A DNA stretch of 64,000 nt from Basidiobolus meristosporus CBS 931.73 (GCA_002104905.1 MCFE01000377.1:20299-84298); one strand, 5' to 3'. Shown: positions 35,001 through 47,390, counted from the first letter of the stretch. Numbers and translations are program-made. The notes: a model not told the origin generated them from the letters alone.

Positions 35001-36054
35001 ATAGGATCAGAGTGCATAGCGCCATTTTCTCTCTCCAAGCCTGCCTCACTTCTGGCGTACGCATCCCTAAAGAGTACAGCAGATGAGAAAACGTCAGGTG
35101 GATTTCCTAGTGAGCTACAAACCACAGCAAGAGAGTACGGGTCGAGGAGCATAGAACGTAACCACTCTGGAGAAAATCGCCCAGCAGCTTGGGCAGCTCC
35201 GTTTTTGCGAGGTCAATACCTGGACTGGTTTGGCACCAGTGTTCTTCAAGACTCTCAGGATACTGTCACTACGGCCAATGGGATCATGGCGATGGACGGA
35301 GTTTCCTTTTTGCAGCCCCTCTGCTTCGTCTTTGTGACGCGGATACCTTCGCTGAGTTGGGCGGCGCTCGGGTCTTATCAATGACTTCTGTCTCCTTGGG
35401 TGATCAGAACCGTCCGCCCCTTGTGACGCTGCTCCTAGATGGGTATTTCTTCGTAACAGGTTCCGGGACCCAAGTGACTTGGTGGAAGACCTTGAGGGGA
35501 TGTTATCCCTGGTAAAGGACTCCCGCAACGGAGATATATTTCCTACAAGAACCGATTAGCTGGATTGACTGATGGACCATCTGGATCACAAGCGAACCTG
35601 CTGAAGAACGACTACGGGAAGGCCGATTGTCTAGCCCATCATTGGTTTGTCGGAGGGCCAGAGGCTTGTATGAGGATCTTGGTGAAGCGATTTGCACGGT
35701 TTGTCGGCGTTCAAGACTGGTGATCGGTCGATCATTTCTGGATATGCTTGGCTCAGGGGAGACTGGTCTTTTTAAGACCTTAAGAGATTTGCGGGCTAAG
35801 GGAAAGCATACTTAGTACATGGTTAAGGTATTCGCTGGCACTAAGCGCCTACCCTCAACATTGGCCAAATCCCGCTTGTAGGTGGATGGATTTCTGGACA
35901 GGGGTCTAGATTCTGCCGGGCTTCTTCCGACGATGGTCACTGAGCGCCGTGGTTGCGCAGAGGAGGGGCTCCGACTGAGTGAAGGGCTAGGGGGATTCTC
36001 CTTTGATGTTGAACTATCGCTTGATTTAGAGAGATTTTCGTTCATTGTTCCCAC
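32029..36054 (-). CDS. Chitin synthase, division 2 (class IV, Chs3-like), multi-exon
   Basis: Membrane glycosyltransferase making cell-wall chitin from UDP-GlcNAc. The long exon 32029-about 33800 holds the catalytic domain: [22 protein letters not shown], the VDADTK Asp motif, [10 protein letters not shown] and QRRRWINS. C-terminal membrane helices ([24 protein letters not shown] and [12 protein letters not shown]) follow. Upstream, 34510-35064 has [10 protein letters not shown] plus a membrane helix and the extracytoplasmic segment of class IV enzymes. An intron separates it from 33834-34481 ([15 protein letters not shown], two further helices). A 56-nt intron (35067-35122) precedes it, and Ser/Arg-rich N-terminal exons extend to ATG 36054. 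The junction between the exon at 33834-34481 and the catalytic exon (33790-33900) changes frame with no strong splice site. Exons upstream of 35500 are tentative. Confidence 0.88.
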
Positions 36055-36984
36055 ACTTCAATCTAAAGCAGTAATGGAGTAAAGCGAAAGTTGGCAAAGA
36101 AGTCTATGCAAAAACAAGCATCACAGGGCAAAGCGACAATAGCCAGTATTAGGAGATGTTCGAGAGAGAAAAGACCGGTAGAGACCGGTAGATCAACGCC
36201 TGCGTGGTTAATATATTTTTTGAGAAACGTTTTTAATCTACTGTTCATGTGCATCAAATGTAGGATTGATGTCCACAACGACTATAGACTATACGCTCAT
36301 CCATTCTTACTGCACCTCTCCCGTTATTGGAAATGAAGCGATCCCGATTTTTCGAGAAAGCGAAGCTACCCCTTAATTGACTGGCGGTGGTTTCTACGAA
36401 CAATCTCTCCTTGGTTATGTAACTCCTGTATTGGACTCAGCTCTATGTTTCGAGTCCAACTTGAGCGAATGAAGATGACCCGTCATACACATATGATATC
36501 ATCCGCCTGAAATCTACGGATTGTTCTAAGCAACAAATCATGCGGCGTTTTTGATAACGCACCATGCAGATCAACTTTCGTGCAGACGTAGAAGGCCCAG
36601 TTCTGCGGATACCCCAGAACCTCCACCATTTACGAGAAGGGAGAGTTTGGCCACCGTTTTCCAGCAAACGTATTTGAAGATTTGCGATAAGGGTTAACTG
36701 ACACATGGCTTTGTTCCTACCTTTTCTCCTTTATCGTAAACTCCAGGAGTCAAATCGATCGGAACGACCTGATCCCATCAGAAATGCCGACAAGGCCGTT
36801 GGCTAAAATACCAACACATGTATGTGGCACTCCTTGGCTGGAGCTAGGGAGTAGCGCTGCTTCTATCCCGTCGGGCCTATGCCAAATATATGCTTGACAG
36901 CGTTTGCCTCTTTTTTCAATCGAAATTTATTCTTTTCCACAAGCGCAGGGTTTCTATGGAGTGTGGTACCTGAGTGGATCTACC
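36055..36984. other. Chitin synthase upstream region
   Basis: Lies between the 3' end of EFR3 and the 5' end of chitin synthase, both reverse. Only short unsupported frames are present. Confidence 0.5.
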
Positions 36985-39900
36985 TTAGTGGTGTAAATGT
37001 GGAGTGTTGACGAGGGATATCGAAGAAGGCACCGTAGCACGGACCGACACGCTTCGCAGCAGATTCTTGATGTCTGCTTTGGATCTATCGGATCGGATCG
37101 TTCTCGAGGTTAGCGACATCTCTCTTGGGACGTCCGACGAATCACTATCCATAAAATCACTAGAATCGTTGCCATTCTTCAGGGCCTCAAGCAGGTTTTC
37201 TACCTTGGGGGATACGGGTGGTTCGGAATCCTCGTGTCGAACGATCAATGGAGCAGAAAGCTTAAGGTGGTGTACGTGTGCGCCACTCGCGCATTGCTGC
37301 GAACATATAGACGACCGTAGAGAATCATAGCTGCTCCCTTTTGGATCGTACTCCAAATCTAGCCGTTTCTCAAGGTCGGAAAACTGCCGCTGCGAATGCT
37401 CATCGTGGAGGAGGATCTCCTTGATGGTGTCTGGGTCAATGTTCACCCTTCTCGCCTGGTACGAGAGGTTATTGTTTTCTTTTAGCATGGCAAATGTTTT
37501 CCCCTCCATGCACTTTAGATCATTGAGGTTGCAATCTCGTGGATCAAACCAGCAGTTGGACTGTTTCCGGGTCTTGATCACTTCCTTCATGTACGTCCGG
37601 AGCTGCTCGATCTCAAGAAACTCGCCTGCATACTCAAAATAAGAAGCTACGAATTGATCCAGCGCGTGAGGCTGCTCTATAGAATTGGCTGTCCCTTGTA
37701 GTTTGAACATCAGTGGAGTCACTCGAATCAATTCGTCATGCTGGTAACGCTGGAGAAGTTTTTTGAAAATCGAAAGAATGATCGAGTAATCGAGTGGGAA
37801 AAGTGACTCCTGCAAAGTACAATCGAACAATGCTTGATGAAGCGCATGTCTGAACTCAAGAGCAGTGTCTACTGAGCGATGTACATGCTGTGATGAAAAT
37901 ATTAGGTGAAGCCGCTCCATGCAAACCAAACGGGAATACACTGTGCAATACCTTGGCCGAGTTTATGGTTGATGACTTCGGTGTTGCTGTGTTTTTGCTA
38001 CAATAGATCAGTCACGAATTGAGAAAAAGTGGGTCCTGCATACAAAATACCTCTCATGGATACTCCAGTTATCCAGATAACTCAGAAAGAAAAACCCGTA
38101 TTCCTTTCGTACAGCTAGATGGAGATTAGCAGAAGCCTCACAAGGTGATCTCCGTCAAACTTACATGGATGTTCATTCGTAAACAAGCAGAATGTGGGCG
38201 AGATAATAGAGTAGGGAACCTCACTGTTTCCGTAATGGGAATCCTCCACTGCCTTACTGTTCGTGTCTACCAGGATCTTCATACACTTGAGCACGGCCCT
38301 GCGAATAGAGGAAACAGGAACTTCATCGACAACTTGCTCTTTACAATTGAGCGACAACTTTTTGATCAAAAAGTCCAGAATATCATTGATTTGTTCGGAG
38401 TAGTAGAGATGAGTGGCTAAACCGCCTGGATAGAACGTGGTCAGCTGTAGTATAGGCATACGCTTGATCGGCTCCTACCAATGCTTTCCACGATGCCTTT
38501 TCGAAACTCGGCCTCTAATGGAGTAAATTCGTGAGGATGTGTATTGTTTTTGTTGAGACTCTTATACTTCAACATAATGAACAAGTGGTCGATTAGAGCT
38601 TCAACAACCTCCAACACCGATAATCCCACAGCAACCATCCGATTAGCAAGGCAGAATGCTATCAAGTTTATCAGAGTAGCTTTCCTCTGGTCCACCTCCA
38701 TTTCATTGCATAACTTCAGCATCTTTCGGATTTCGTTGACGATGATATGGCGATATGATGGCTATACATACACGATTAATGGCTGGATGAACCATACTGA
38801 CGATAGCCCAGACACTTACCGCGACGTTCAGCATAATGAAATGAACCAGGTCGATGCAGTAGTCTTGACACTGGTAGTGGTTGTGCTCTTCTATATAGCT
38901 GAATTCCAAAGACACTAAGTTAATACCCATTGTGAATAGACGCGAGGAGGCATCTACCTAAAGAAAATCACGGTAATTTCTCGAAGATACAACGGAGGGC
39001 TGTTTTGAAGTAACTGCTTGCCACACTCCAATGAGCACACGTTTGTAGTGGCTTCGCTCATTTCAGTCGGACTCAAAGTGTAGTGCTCTTCTAGACACTC
39101 CGGTGTCTCAGGTAGGTCAGATTCACTAAAAGGACAGGAACTGTTAGCATCTTGTTGTTGCAACTCCAGAGCGGAAGTGAAAACCCCCACGTCAAATAGG
39201 CTTTGAACGAATCGATGTTCGACAATATCGAATAGATCAGCTCTTTCAAGTAGGCTTTCGGGCTTGAGGATTTGATGATAGTCGAGCTGACAAGTCCATG
39301 AATTGCTCGCAAACCCAGCAACCTCCATCTGCGATTTTCCCAATATTTCGAGTAAGATATAGTGTACCAATAAAATCACCTTCCCTGCTTACTTTTTCTC
39401 TGATTCTTTGCTTGTGTCCTTTGACGCTTCTTTAATGAAACTGCTCGTTAGGGAATCGAATTCCCTGGTTAAATTTTCATCCACGCCCAGGGTAGAGCCG
39501 TCATGTAGCGTGCAAAATCTACGAAACTAAATTTCCTTGAGGTTAATAGCTCGAATTTTCAAGAAACCAGTTGAAGTAAACATTACTGTATTGGCCGCTG
39601 CCCAACTTAAATCAAAATCGCCCATCTCCAGTATCGTTGATAAAGAGTACAGCACACACTTGGCGAACAGGTTGAGGTCTTTGCTGCAACCAGCCATGAG
39701 TTCGTTAATGATCCCAATGGTTATCATTATATCGCTGTTGGATGGTGAGCAAGATATCAGTCTCAGGCAAACAAGGTAGAATCAAAGCGTTTCTCACAAT
39801 TTCTTTTGCCTGTAAACATCCCTACTAATCCTTTTTTTGAGATACTGCGCTACTTTGGCAAGTTTGGCTGGTTTCGAGGCGGCATAGTACACCAAATAAG

Positions 39901-40000
39901 AGGTTTCACTGGGCTGTGGGGAGTTTTGCCCTGCTTGGGTGGGATAGCAATTCTCGATCAGACGGACATGATTCTTTCTGGGTAAACACGAACACGACAT
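36985..40000 (-). CDS. EFR3: EFR3-family plasma-membrane scaffold, multi-exon
   Basis: EFR3 anchors the phosphatidylinositol 4-kinase Stt4/Ypp1 complex at the plasma membrane. The N-terminus (MSCSCLPRKNHVRLIENCYP) has a Cys cluster suited to palmitoylation. It is followed by SKPAKLAKVAQYLKKRISRDV, both closely matching the family start. Later exons show CSKDLNLFAKCVLYSLSTIL (39527-39727), GLRAIHGLVSS (about 39300) and LATHLYYSEQI (38115-38459). The C-terminal exon 36985-37941 ends in a Ser/Arg-rich tail. At least seven exons are needed. Middle boundaries (38700-39530) were not resolved. Helical HEAT-like composition fits. Homology is by memory of the family, strongest at the N-terminus. Confidence 0.8.
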
Positions 40001-40624
40001 TTTGATGGAATTTCAGGAAGAGACTCGAAGCTGTCAAGAGAGAGAAAGATATAAATGTATATATAAAACTTCGATGAAACTCCCAGATATCCATAGAGCG
40101 TTCTTGAGCCGGGAAAATGTCAGTGAGTCCCAAAATGTACATGTCAAATGAGTTTTTCCAGGATCCGAAACGATGAAGAGGGTATTGGCTGTCACGAATC
40201 TAGATGCGATGCCACAAATGGAGTTCGAAAAGTAGCAGCCACAAGGTCTATAGGTAGGCAATGGTGTCATGTGATTTTCACAAATCAATGGTATGATGTG
40301 CAGATCATGTGATACGCGGGGACCGTCCTATGACCTTCACTTCACTCACTACCTCACATCACATCGCAGCAAGGTGTGGTGATGGCATTGGTTAGTAAGC
40401 ATACTCAATACAATGGTAGATGACGCATCATACTTTCACGGCCCATGACGTAGCTGATTGATTTAACTTTATCCAAGAAACTAATCCGATGTGAAAATTT
40501 GGTTGATATGCCTGTGCAGCGATTTGGCGGTGAGCGTTTATCTTGGCCGATAATCCAAAGCAGCACAACATTACAGATATAAGAAAGTGGATCCTCTCTA
40601 CAGCCATTATTACATTTCACAGCC
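40001..40624. other. Divergent upstream region of EFR3 and small protein 1
   Basis: Contains promoters for both directions. TATA-like ATATAAG lies near 40577, about 45 bp before the ATG at 40625. No other feature seen. Confidence 0.4.
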
Positions 40625-40876
40625 ATGTTCTTCTCTACTCTTCTCCGCTCCTCCCGCCAAGTTGTAAACCAATCCAGTCGCATTGCTAGACAAGGCGAGC
40701 ATGTCGACCCTGCCCAAGCCGTTGCAGTCCACAAGAACACCCAAGCCAAAAGCAAAATAAACCGCACTGATGCTGAGGAGAAGCTCACCGGAAACATTAG
40801 CTCCAAGATTAAGGAAGGCACTACCGCCACAGGCTTGAAAGAGGAAAAATGGAGCCCACTGCGCTCCAACCATTAA
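40625..40876 (+). CDS. Small protein 1 of a tandem paralogous pair, probable mitochondrial
   Basis: 83 residues, intronless, function unrecognised. The N-terminus is MFFSTLLRSSRQVVNQSSRI, Arg/Ser-rich with no acidic residues, as in mitochondrial presequences. Conserved with the gene at 41803: RSSR-x-VVNQSSR-x-ARQGE-x-VDP near residues 8-29, a Lys/Gln middle, a GN(I/V)S block, and LKEE-x-WSPLR at the C-terminus. Conservation at both ends with a divergent middle argues that both copies are real genes under constraint. Subcellular location is inferred only from N-terminal composition. Confidence 0.75.
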   Translation: MFFSTLLRSSRQVVNQSSRIARQGEHVDPAQAVAVHKNTQAKSKINRTDAEEKLTGNISSKIKEGTTATGLKEEKWSPLRSNH

Positions 40877-41802
40877 CCAGCCATCCATGGTTGCCCTGAT
40901 ATGGGATCGGAGGAATTATATTTTATGTCGGTTTCCAGCCGTACTTAGCTAACTAATAAACTCGTTCAGTTCTACCAATTGGGTTTGTGCTAGTGTGTGT
41001 AACATACACAACGTGTACAACGCAAGAGTAAAACTTGCTGGTTTCTGTGATAGTGTGTCGCAGGATACTATTGGCGGTTGCTGAAGGGATCTACGTGTTT
41101 CCTAGGAAAGTCATAGATAAGCCATAACAGACCAGGTCTGTGTAATATATACGTGAAAGAATACTGTAAGTATACCAAATGAGTGACTGTATGCCGCACA
41201 AAATCAGAAGTGAATATCAGTAACTTGTCGCTTGTGACCCTAGCCATATTAGTATGATGCAGGCGAGAGATGTCGAGCCCATTCCTGTTCCACGAAATGC
41301 AGCATCCCAATAAGAATGTGCCTCTATGACGCCCCTCGTTAGCCCTTCTGGTCATCACCAGCGTTAACGCAGCTGCTTGTTCCTGAATGCTGTTCAGTGG
41401 AGAATGGCTAGAATGCCAGCAGCATGAGACCGTTGTATAAGGTGAATACGTCACCAAGTATGAAATCAGTAATCAACGCCTAGTCACATGTGAGTGATTC
41501 AGCGATAAAGGTCACTTGAAAACCAAGCGTCCATGCCTGGATATTTGTAAGCTTAAATCGCACCACCACTCATCAGGAGGACAAACAAGAACCCAACACC
41601 TCGAGTGAGCAGTATTTCACATTCAACCGGACTAATTGGCCGCTGCGATCCTTACAGCTTCTTACTGGCGCTCCTTCCAGAACGAAGTCACATTGCCTTT
41701 TTCCTCTGTATCTCACCTGCCATTTGTCACTTGGCCGCTTCGAAAAAGGTATAAGTATAGCTCAACAAGTAGCCCCGATGATTGCCATTTCTCAACACAA
41801 AC
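40877..41802. other. Spacer between the two small-protein genes
   Basis: AATAAA-like ACTAATAAACTC occurs near 40951, after gene 1. A reverse 129-codon frame (41068-41457) has no recognisable domain and is not supported. A TATA-like GTATAAGTATAG (about 41750) precedes gene 2. Confidence 0.45.
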
Positions 41803-42072
41803 ATGTTTCGTACATCTATCTTGAGATCGTCACGCCATGTAGTCAACCAGTCAAGTCGTCTCGCTAGACAAGGTGAATATGTAGATCCCAATGAGGCAAT
41901 AGCTATCATGAAGAAAAATCAGCAGATCAAGGAATTCCTAAGATCTAGCGAAGCCGTCGAGGAAGAATTCAGTGGCAATGTCAGCGCCCAATTCAAGCAT
42001 GGAACCCAGCCCGACACCTTCATTTACCTCAAGGAGGAAATGTGGAGTCCTTTACGTCCCAGTAAAGTTTGA
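41803..42072 (+). CDS. Small protein 2 of a tandem paralogous pair, probable mitochondrial
   Basis: 89 residues, intronless. It shares the Arg/Ser presequence-like start (MFRTSILRSSRHVVNQSSRL), ARQGEYVDP and the LKEEMWSPLRP ending with the gene at 40625. The middle is acidic and Lys-rich (EAVEEEFSGNVSAQFKHGTQ). ATG 41803 is preferred over the in-frame ATG-like start 21 bases earlier, because it aligns with the start of the paralogue. No known family recognised. Confidence 0.75.
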   Translation: MFRTSILRSSRHVVNQSSRLARQGEYVDPNEAIAIMKKNQQIKEFLRSSEAVEEEFSGNVSAQFKHGTQPDTFIYLKEEMWSPLRPSKV

Positions 42073-42501
42073 TTGGCGTTTCCGTGCTGTATGTATACTT
42101 GTACTATCCTGTATATCAACCTTGCTTTATTTACATACATCAACCCTCATTGCTGTATCGAATCCAGCTTTGTAGGTCAGATACATCCCTGCTCCCTTTA
42201 GTATTTGGCCGGCTAGGTTTATACTTCAATTTTTATCGCAATTCTTGAGCCAAACTTGTCAACTCAATTCATTAAAATAGTCGAAATCATCAACCTCAAT
42301 TCCATGTAGTTTATTGGCAAGCATCGAAATAGTAATCGGTCTTTACTCAAGTCGTGTCCTCTAAAAAGCCGAACATGTCATTTGAACCCATTTTAGAATT
42401 AGTGTCACATGTGGCGTGAACAAATCACTTGCAAGGCACGCAAGTGTAGATGGCTCACCGACTAGTGGGTGGGGCAAAGGTAGTCGGAACGTCACTACGA
42501 T

Positions 42502-44262
42502 CTATACTCTCAGCCTAAAGCCCATTGATTCGGTGCCTTGATAGTCGAGGATGGAGTTTAATATTCCTCGCTCTTCCTCGTCTAAATTCTCCATACCATG
42601 AGCGGCCTGAGGTGCAGACGGGCTGGCGCATGATCTACGTCTACATTGATACAGGCATGGATTAATGATATGCTGTTGGGTAAAGAGACGTTAGTACGTA
42701 CCTTTCACCAGCGCCCTTAGAGGGCCAGGTAGGGAACATGGACGGATCCTTGGGCAACGGGCTCTCTCTAATAAAAGAGGTCACAATGATGTTAGAGTAA
42801 GTGGGTGGGAAATCGAGCTTACTTGAAATATGGGTGTTGCAGGGCTTCCTCTGCAGTAATACGCTTCTCGGGATCATAAGTTAGGAGTTTTGAGAGCAAG
42901 TCAAGCCCAGACTCCGTCACGTAAGGAAAACGGTTGCGCAAGTTGTTGTATCTAGAAGAAATGCACTGATAAGTACCACTAATCCATCGTGGCTAGTGTG
43001 GAGATGGCTTACGGTTGGTTGACAAATGTAATGTTCTGCGCATGAGGGAGGTTGGAAAACCCTGGCCATATTTTCTCATTCGGCATACCTAACAGACGGA
43101 AAATCTAGAGCTACAGTTAGTAACGCCAACGAGTCTAACATTCATGCAACATCTAACTTTGTCCAACTGCTCGATTTCACCTCGTCCGGGAAACAATGGC
43201 TCGTTATTAATGAGCTCACCAAAAATACACCCAACAGACCAAATATCAATAGCAGTTGAATACTCTTTAGCTCCTAACAGAAGCTCAGGTGCTCTATATA
43301 AGAAAATTACAGCGTTGGTGTAACGACTACGCACGTGCAAAAGAAACTTTAACTAACCGATACCAAAGAGTTACCACTAGCTGGGTCATAGGGCCCAAAG
43401 GGCTTCCGTATTTACGAGCTAAACCGAAGTCCGCTACTTTGATTTCTCCTCGATTATTCAGTAGCAGATTGGAGGTCTTAAGATCTCTATGGATTATCCA
43501 GTTGTCGTGGAGCAGTGCAATGGCTGACAGTAGCTGGATCATTAGGGTTTTGATTTCTGACTGCAGAAATGGCGACTTCATGTCCTCCATTAATGCCTTG
43601 AGATCGTGCTCGATGAAGTCCATCACTATGAATATACTATGAATTTGATTAATAGCGAAAAGGAATGGTGAAATCGATAGCAGTCCTTACCTATTTAAAG
43701 AATCCCCAACTACGATTTCCCGCACATTGACGATGTTTGGGTGTTTCGCTACAAGTAGAGTATGTAATTCTCTCAACGAGGTAACAGGGAAGCCATTAGT
43801 CTCCTTGTCCAACTTTAGTCTTTTTAACGCGACGATTTCGCCAGTATCTCTATCTCTTGCTCTATACACTACGCCGTACGAGCCTTCCGAAATTTTGTTC
43901 AATTTTTCGAAATTGTCCACGTGTCTACAGCTTGCGAGTTTAGGGGTAAGTAGGTGATTATAGTATTCTTGAGGTCGTGGTGGCGTTATCGGCTCGGGTG
44001 TGAGCTCCTCGAGCTCGGGTAGATCTTCAGGCTCAAGTAGTGGTGACGGCGATTTTGAAAATTCTCTTTGTGGTCCTTGAATCGGTTGAGGCAAAGCGGG
44101 CTGTTTAGATTTCTTCTTTTTCTTAGGCTTGGGCTGCTCTGATTCCGATTCACTATTCGAATCCCATTTTGAACGCCTCAAGGAATTCCCCTGTGAATCC
44201 TCATTTGTTTCCCCAAGCTCAAGATCTTGTGGTTTTTCGGAGCCGTTGGCAATACCTTCCAT
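42502..44262 (-). CDS. CDK11/PITSLRE cyclin-dependent kinase, about 7 exons
   Basis: Nuclear Ser/Thr kinase of the CDK11 family, linked to transcription and splicing. An acidic/basic N-terminal tail ([16 protein letters not shown], nuclear-signal-like) leads to the kinase domain. This shows [25 protein letters not shown], the cyclin-binding helix [45 protein letters not shown] and [12 protein letters not shown]. The C-terminus has YNNLRNRFP and the [15 protein letters not shown] signature of CDK11, then [11 protein letters not shown]. Exon 1 is 43691-44262. Later exons include 43327-43626 and 43089-43260. All catalytic Lys, Asp and DFG residues are present. The tail is short compared with animal CDK11. 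Confidence 0.93.
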
Positions 44263-44573
44263 AATCCAACTAGTATATTGTAGTGCAAGCAGCTGAGATG
44301 AAGGAGTTCATGAAAAATCGAGCAAAAATCAGGGATAAAACGTGACCCCTTTCTGAATGATATTTAGGCAATAAGTACACAATTTGAGCTATGTTGCTGA
44401 ATCAATATTAACTCAGCACAAAACCTGCTTGTTTCATTTATTGAGAATGCTTATAGTTATTAACCTGGCATTAGATAACTTAAATCCTGTCACATTTTTG
44501 CTATTTACTAGGAAGGGATCGGCATAATCATCACCATAAGGCTTAGATGAACGGTAAATTGTCGGGATTCCTA

Positions 44574-45455
44574 TCAAGCAAGAGAAGGAAATGCCGATTT
44601 GTCATCAACGTTGACTCCAGAATTACGACCGCCACGACCGCCTCGACCTTCATATCCTTGTTTACGTCCATCAGTAAAGCGTTGCTCAATGCCGACGAAG
44701 ATCTTGTCCTTCTTCTCTTTCTTCGATTTGGATTTTTTGTTAGTGCTAATAGAATAGTACTCCTCTTCTTGCTTTTGAAGCTGCACTCCGCTTTTCCATT
44801 GTGCGTCATCAGCCCCCTCATTGGGTTTGCGTGCTTCTGGAAGAGTGATTCCCTTAGCAGTTAGTTTGCCGGTTTTTTCAGCATAGTACTCATCAAGGGT
44901 CTTAGAGGTATCTTCAGGCTCAGCAACGGTTACTCTTTCTACTTGGTTCTCAGGTCTCCCACCTTCACCTCGGCTCTCTCGGACAATCTTCTCGCCCTCT
45001 TGAATATCAGTAGCGGCATCTCCCCACGATTGGTGGATCTTCTTTTCAGAATCCACCTTTCCGGTAGCTGATTTGCGATCGAACTCGCGGCCACGGCTCG
45101 GGAAGCCACTACGCCCGCCCTGATGGCTACCCTCTGACCGACCACCCCGTCCATGCTTAGAAGCAGTAAAGTCCCTATCAGAGTACTCACGGCGAGCTTT
45201 CAAAGATGTTGTTAGGACGCTAATCTAATGGAGATAACCAGCTTACATACTAGACTTACCTTCGGTACGGGCGACAGGCACCACCTTTTTTCCACCGCGC
45301 TGGGGATAGTCGGAGCGGGCTCTTGGCTCGACCTTCTTTTCGGATTTCTTAGCAGTATTGGAGGTCTTCTTCTCAGACTTTTGGGAGATGATGCGTGCGA
45401 CCTCTTCGCCATCTTCGTTCAGCAAGTCATAGAAATTTCTGGATACAACAGACAT
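44574..45455 (-). CDS. Stm1/SERBP1-like ribosome-associated RNA-binding protein
   Basis: Member of the hyaluronan/mRNA-binding (HABP4/PAI-RBP1) family, which occupies the mRNA channel of idle ribosomes. Exons are 45260-45455 and 44574-45196, with a 63-nt GT-AG intron. The N-terminus NFYDLLNEDGEEVARII is the Stm1-like start. The middle is Arg/Gly/Lys-rich (GRGGRSEGSHQGGRSGF), followed by KTLDEYYAEKTGKL. The tail is GGRGGRNSGVNVDDKSAFPSL. It is about 272 residues, in the family range. It lies head to head with the Rho3 gene and 311 bp downstream of the CDK11 start. Confidence 0.88.
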
Positions 45456-46102
45456 TTTGTAAGGCAAAACAACAGGGAGAAAGGTGGTTATTTGTGGTGG
45501 TTAAAGCTTATCCCTAGGAAAAGAGGCTCTTAGAAACCAAAGAAATACAAGCTCCAAGGTGTAGAGGCAAGTGCAGGGGAAAGATTGAGAGGACTACCCA
45601 TGATTCTTAATGCTTATCATTCCCAACATTGCTCCCTCTAGTCACTCGTTGCCCACCCCTATTTCGGCTACTTTTATTGGATGTTAATAGACAACTCGGT
45701 CACTGGTGCTACCTCTCCAAGTCTTAGAGAAAGCGCTATATATATCTAAATCAGAAGGGTACAATATATGCATTATCAAAGACATCAACATCCACCCCAA
45801 CTTTTAGCTCGTTTCCCAGGACTAAAAGCCACATTTATTGATGCAACGAATTCCCAAATAGTTGAGATCTCCGTCTGGATATAATGGGGATTGAATGAGG
45901 CCGATTGTTCTATTGTCTATTAAATGCTCCTCCATCAGAAACACATTGGTATCATGTATTTCAATTTGAAACCTATTGAGTAAATGCCCTATGAGCTGGA
46001 TTTGAAACACCATTTAGTCGGCAATTTTCTTCGGTCATATAAATACGTCTGGCCATACTACAGAAAGGAGGTATTACTTCAGGTTATCGAATTTCTTATA
46101 GA
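45456..46102. other. Divergent promoter region of Stm1-like and Rho3 genes
   Basis: No coding frame of note. TATATATAT occurs near 45738. Confidence 0.4.
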
Positions 46103-46876
46103 ATGGGTTGTTTGAGTACTCGGGTCTATCCTAGAAAACTACTACTCCTCGGTGATGGAGCATGCGGGAAGACTTCTGCATTAAACGTATTCACTAGAGA
46201 TTACTTCCCTGAGGTAGAGTTGAGTCCTAAGGTTTACCTGGAATCGTGGCAAGTACTTAAATTGGTTTTGACAGGAATACGAGCCCACGGTATTCGAAAA
46301 TTACGTTCACGATGTCAGCGTAGATGGGAAAGTCGTGGAGCTGTCACTTTGGGATACTGCAGGTTCGATATTGATCGGCTCCATTCGCCATTCTACTCTA
46401 CTGACACCTTGACCCAGGCCAGGAAGAATTTGATCGCCTTCGCTCGTTGAGCTACGCACACACACATGTTGTTATGATCTGCTTTTCAGTTGACAACCGA
46501 GACTCGTTGGACAATGTGGAGACAAAATGGCTATACGAGATCCTAGAATATTCCCCGGGAGTCAAGGTGATTCTTGCTGCCCTGAAGTGTGATCTGAGAG
46601 AAGACGAGGACACGATACGATACATGGCCAAAATGAGGGAGCATCCGGTGACTTATGAGGAGGTAATATGGTAATCCCACATACCGAACAAGACTGTGTA
46701 TGCTAACATGCTTCCGGAACTAGGGCTTACAAATGGCCAGGCGCATTCAGGCAATCAAATACGTTGAATGCTCCGCAAAGTACAAGATCGGGGTCCAAGA
46801 GTGCTTTGAGGAGGCAGCCAGAGTGGCGGTCAGCGTGCGTGTCAGCGACAAAGGCAAAAAATGCATCGTTATGTGA
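46103..46876 (+). CDS. RHO3: Rho3-type small GTPase (4 exons)
   Basis: Rho-family switch controlling exocytosis and polarity. Exons are 46103-46213, 46275-46362, 46418-46662 and 46724-46876, all GT-AG, giving 198 residues. Motifs: GDGACGKTS (P-loop), YEPTVFENY (switch I), [13 protein letters not shown] (switch II), LKCD (NKxD equivalent) and [25 protein letters not shown] resembles Rho3. The C-terminus ends CIVM, a prenylation box. The N-terminus MGCLST also fits an N-myristoylation/palmitoylation pattern, unusual in a prenylated Rho. It has no long insert, unlike yeast Rho3. Confidence 0.93.
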
Positions 46877-47390
46877 GAAATTCCTTGATATAGAACAACT
46901 AGAGCATATTCCCTTAGCATCCACATTCTTCTACGCCCACCCTCTTGACAATAGGACTTCATTTTCTCAATTGGGATATTACAGTCACCGTGGTGATTTG
47001 TAAATCTTGTAAAATTATCATGGCCCAAAGCTGCTTTCCACAGACCAGGGTAGTATACTAGGGCTGGCTGGTTTGTTGATATTTAATAGATTCCAATAAA
47101 TTCGTAGTCCTATTGATCATGTGCGTCAAGTAGATCCAACTCCACCGACTACTGTATGTACACGCTACTTGTATGCATCCATTCGACCAGAGCCAAAACC
47201 AAGCCTCACTAGCATTGATCCACATTCACCGCCCTTTTCCAAATCAATCAATCTGTCAATACTCTCAATCTGGCAATCGTGCCTAAATGGGGATTTACAT
47301 TCGCTTATTTATTTCAAAATTGCCTTGAAGGCCAAGAAATATTCAGAAAATATTTACGCAGAAACATTGGAGGGTGTTAGTAAGTTAGAT
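46877..47390. other. Convergent spacer between Rho3 and the 7TM receptor
   Basis: Shared 3' region. Short frames only. Confidence 0.5.

Noticed and set aside
35189-35515. 108-codon plus-strand frame within the chitin synthase 5' exons
   Set aside because: The reverse strand there continues the chitin synthase N-terminus ([15 protein letters not shown] and [13 protein letters not shown]), and the plus frame has no support.
41068-41457. 129-codon reverse frame between the small-protein genes
   Set aside because: No domain, no paralogue, no recognisable promoter or splice logic. Composition is that of random sequence.
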